The position numbers were made by a program, and so were the translations under genes. This document shows, one piece after another, positions 62,006-64,000 of a stretch of 64,000 nucleotides of DNA. Source of the stretch: Mimachlamys varia. Lineage: Eukaryota > Mollusca > Bivalvia > Pectinida > Pectinidae. The first letter of the stretch is position 1; each line of letters begins with the position of its first letter. The notes below the pieces were generated by a model, which had not been told where the DNA came from, searched no databases, and worked only from the letters and a program-made list of their open reading frames with translations. The DNA lies in assembly GCA_947623455.1 (NCBI GenBank), contig OX392527.1, forward strand, positions 51,194,401 to 51,258,400, read 5' to 3'.

Positions 62006-64000
62006 ATGTCATACAAATCTTTGAAGCTTTTTGTGATCAAGGGTCTAAGGCAAGGTCAGTGTTTTGTCATCAATGGTCTAAGGCAAGGTCAGCTTTTTGT
62101 CATCAATGGTCTAAGGCAAGGTCAGCTTTTTGTCATCAAGGGTCTAAGGCAAGGTCAGCTTTTTGTCATCAAGGGTCTAAGGCAAGGTCAGCTTTTTGTC
62201 ATCAAGGGTCTAAGGCAAGGTCAGCTTTTTGTCATCAATGGTCTAAGGCAAGGTCAGCTTTTTGTCATCAATGGTCTAAGGCAAGGTCAGTTTTTTGTCA
62301 TCAAGGGTCTAAGGCAAGGTCAGCTTTTTGTCATCAATGGTCTAAGGCAAGGTCAGTTTTTTGTGATCAAGGGTCTAAGGCAAGGTCAGCTTTTTGTCAT
62401 CAATGGTCTAAGGCAAGGTCAGTTTTTTGTCATCAAGGGTCTAAGGCAAGGTCAGCTTTTTGTCATCAAGGGTCTAAGGCAAGGTCAGTTTTTTGTCGTC
62501 AATGGTCAAAGGCAAGGTCAGCTTTTTGTGATCAAGGGTCTAAGGCAAGGTCAGCTTTTTGTCATCAAGGGTCTAAGGCAAGGTCAGCTTTTTGTCATCA
62601 AGGGTCTAAGGCAAGGTCAGCTTTTTGTCATCAAGGGTCTAAGGCAAGGTCAGCTTTTTGTCATCAAGGGTCTAAGGCAAGGTCAGCTTTTTGTCATCAA
62701 GGGTCTAAGGCAAGGTCAGCTTTTTGTCATCAAGGGTCTAAGGCAAGGTCAGCTTTTTGTCATCAAGGGTCTAAGGCAAGGTCAGCTTTTTGTCATCAAT
62801 GGTCTAAGGCAAGGTCAGCTTTTTGTGATCAAGGGTCTAAGGCAAGGTCAGCTTTTTGTGATCAAGGGTCTAAGGCAAGGTCAGCTTTTTGTGATCAAGG
62901 GTCTAAGGCAAGGTCAGCTTTTTGTGATCAAGGGTCTAAGGCAAGGTCAGCTTTTTGTGATCAAGGGTCTAAGGCAAGGTCAGCTTTTTGTCATCAATGG
63001 TCTAAGGCAAGGTCAGTTTTTTGTCATCAAGGGTCTAAGGCAAGGTCAGCTTTTTGTCATCAAGGGTCTAAGGCAAGGTCAGTTTTTTGTCGTCAATGGT
63101 CAAAGGCAAGGTCAGCTTTTTGTGATCAAGGGTCTAAGGCAAGGTCAGCTTTTTGTCATCAAGGGTCTAAGGCAAGGTCAGCTTTTTGTCATCAAGGGTC
63201 TAAGGCAAGGTCAGCTTTTTGTCATCAAGGGTCTAAGGCAAGGTCAGCTTTTTGTCATCAAGGGTCTAAGGCAAGGTCAGCTTTTTGTCATCAAGGGTCT
63301 AAGGCAAGGTCAGCTTTTTGTCATCAAGGGTCTAAGGCAAGGTCAGCTTTTTGTCATCAAGGGTCTAAGGCAAGGTCAGCTTTTTGTCATCAATGGTCTA
63401 AGGCAAGGTCAGCTTTTTGTGATCAAGGGTCTAAGGCAAGGTCAGCTTTTTGTGATCAAGGGTCTAAGGCAAGGTCAGCTTTTTGTGATCAAGGGTCTAA
63501 GGCAAGGTCAGCTTTTTGTGATCAAGGGTCTAAGGCAAGGTCAGCTTTTTGTCATCAAGGGTCTAAGGCAAGGTCAGCTTTTTGTGATCAAGGGTCTAAG
63601 GCAAGGTCAGCTTTTTGTCATCAAGGGTCTAAGGCAAGGTCAGCTTTTTGTCATCAAGGGTCTAAGGCAAGGTCAGCTTTTTGTCATCAAGGGTCTAAGG
63701 CAAGGTCAGCTTTTTGTCATCAAGGGTCTAAGGCAAGGTCAGCTTTTTGTCGTCAATGGTCAAAGGCAAGGTCAGCTTTTTGTCATCAAGGGTCTAAGGC
63801 AAGGTCAGCTTTTTGTCATCAATGGTCTAAAGCGAGGTCAGCTTTTTGTCATCAAGGGTCTAACGCAAGGTCAGCTTTTTGTCATCAAGGGTCTAAGGCA
63901 AGGTCAGCTTTTTGTCGTCAAGGGTCTAAGGCAAGGTCAGCTTTTTGTGATCAAGGGTCTAAGGCAAGGTCAGTTTTTTGTCATCAATGGTCTAAGGCAA
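62006..64000 (+). other. Open frame through the 33-bp array (coding status doubtful)
   Basis: An ATG at 62006 (MSYKSLKLFVIKGLRQGQCF) opens into an 11-residue repeat GLRQGQLFVIK/N that stays stop-free to the window end (665 codons, no stop reached). A second plus frame (SKARSAFCHQG) is also free of stops; all minus frames are closed in every unit. Since the unit is 33 bp, any stop-free unit frame stays open automatically, so this is not proof of coding. Confidence 0.25.
62030..64000 (+). repeat. 33-bp satellite/VNTR, 59 complete units, continues past the window
   Basis: The unit is GGTCTAAGGC-AAGGTCAGCT-TTTTGTCATCAAG. I followed the unit start (GGT) from 62042 to 63989 in exact 33-bp steps with no insertion or deletion. 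Variants are single bases (GTC/GTG ATC, AAG/AAT, CAGCTT/CAGTTT). A rare variant unit (TTTGTCGTCAATGGTCAAAG at its join) recurs near 62504, 63098 and 63758, i.e. 18 and 20 units apart, showing higher-order duplication. It lies in an intron or upstream of the 61,698 exon. Confidence 0.97.

Noticed and set aside
62030..64000. CRISPR-like look of the regular 33-bp array
   Set aside because: Units are contiguous with no unique spacers, and the genome is clearly animal nuclear DNA.

Overview
The window is nuclear DNA from an AT-rich animal genome. Genes are split by long introns with GT/AG borders, and most of the sequence is non-coding and full of dispersed repeats. The one clearly identified gene is an invertebrate single-copy-type Kelch-like gene that matches vertebrate KLHL2/KLHL3. 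The repeats (tRNA-derived SINEs with a conserved tail, a GCTCACCTGG-bordered family, AAGGTCA-rich repeats, many short TIR elements) look like those of molluscs, most likely a bivalve. That taxonomic call is inference; no species can be named from sequence alone.

Layout. 1-17,534: no gene recognised, only AT-rich sequence with SINE pieces, short tandem repeats and MITEs. 17,535-45,579 (minus strand): a complete KLHL2/3 orthologue in 11 coding exons. All splice phases fit and the protein is 581 aa (BTB, BACK, six Kelch blades). Its third coding-exon intron is 18 kb and holds most of the interspersed repeats. 45,880-46,480: relic of a non-LTR retrotransposon reverse transcriptase 3' end. 51,187-53,130 (minus): a probable small unrecognised gene of 3-4 exons. 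54,275-55,690: a 40/47-bp tandem array. 56,400-56,910: two small ORFs of unclear status. 60,722-61,800 (minus): the last two coding exons of an unrecognised gene that continues to the right. 62,030-64,000+: a 33-bp array with 59 counted units and no indels, running off the window.

The most unusual signals are these. (1) Two unrelated genes each carry a minisatellite built from copies of their own exon edge. In KLHL2/3 about 17 extra copies of a 3' splice site plus 36-39 nt of exon 4 lie just upstream of the real exon 4. In the 3' gene about six extra copies of the C-terminal coding end, stop codon and G-rich 3' flank lie just downstream of the real one. (2) The terminal 33-bp array leaves two plus-strand frames open for at least 1.9 kb, one of them with an ATG. 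(3) A cluster of short hairpins sits at 40.66-41.45 kb. (4) MITE families have visible target duplications: TTAA elements with a natural empty site in a duplicated copy, and palindromic elements with 8-9 bp duplications that grade from 446 bp elements down to 76-bp near-perfect palindromes. No prokaryotic-type operon, CRISPR array or phage is present.
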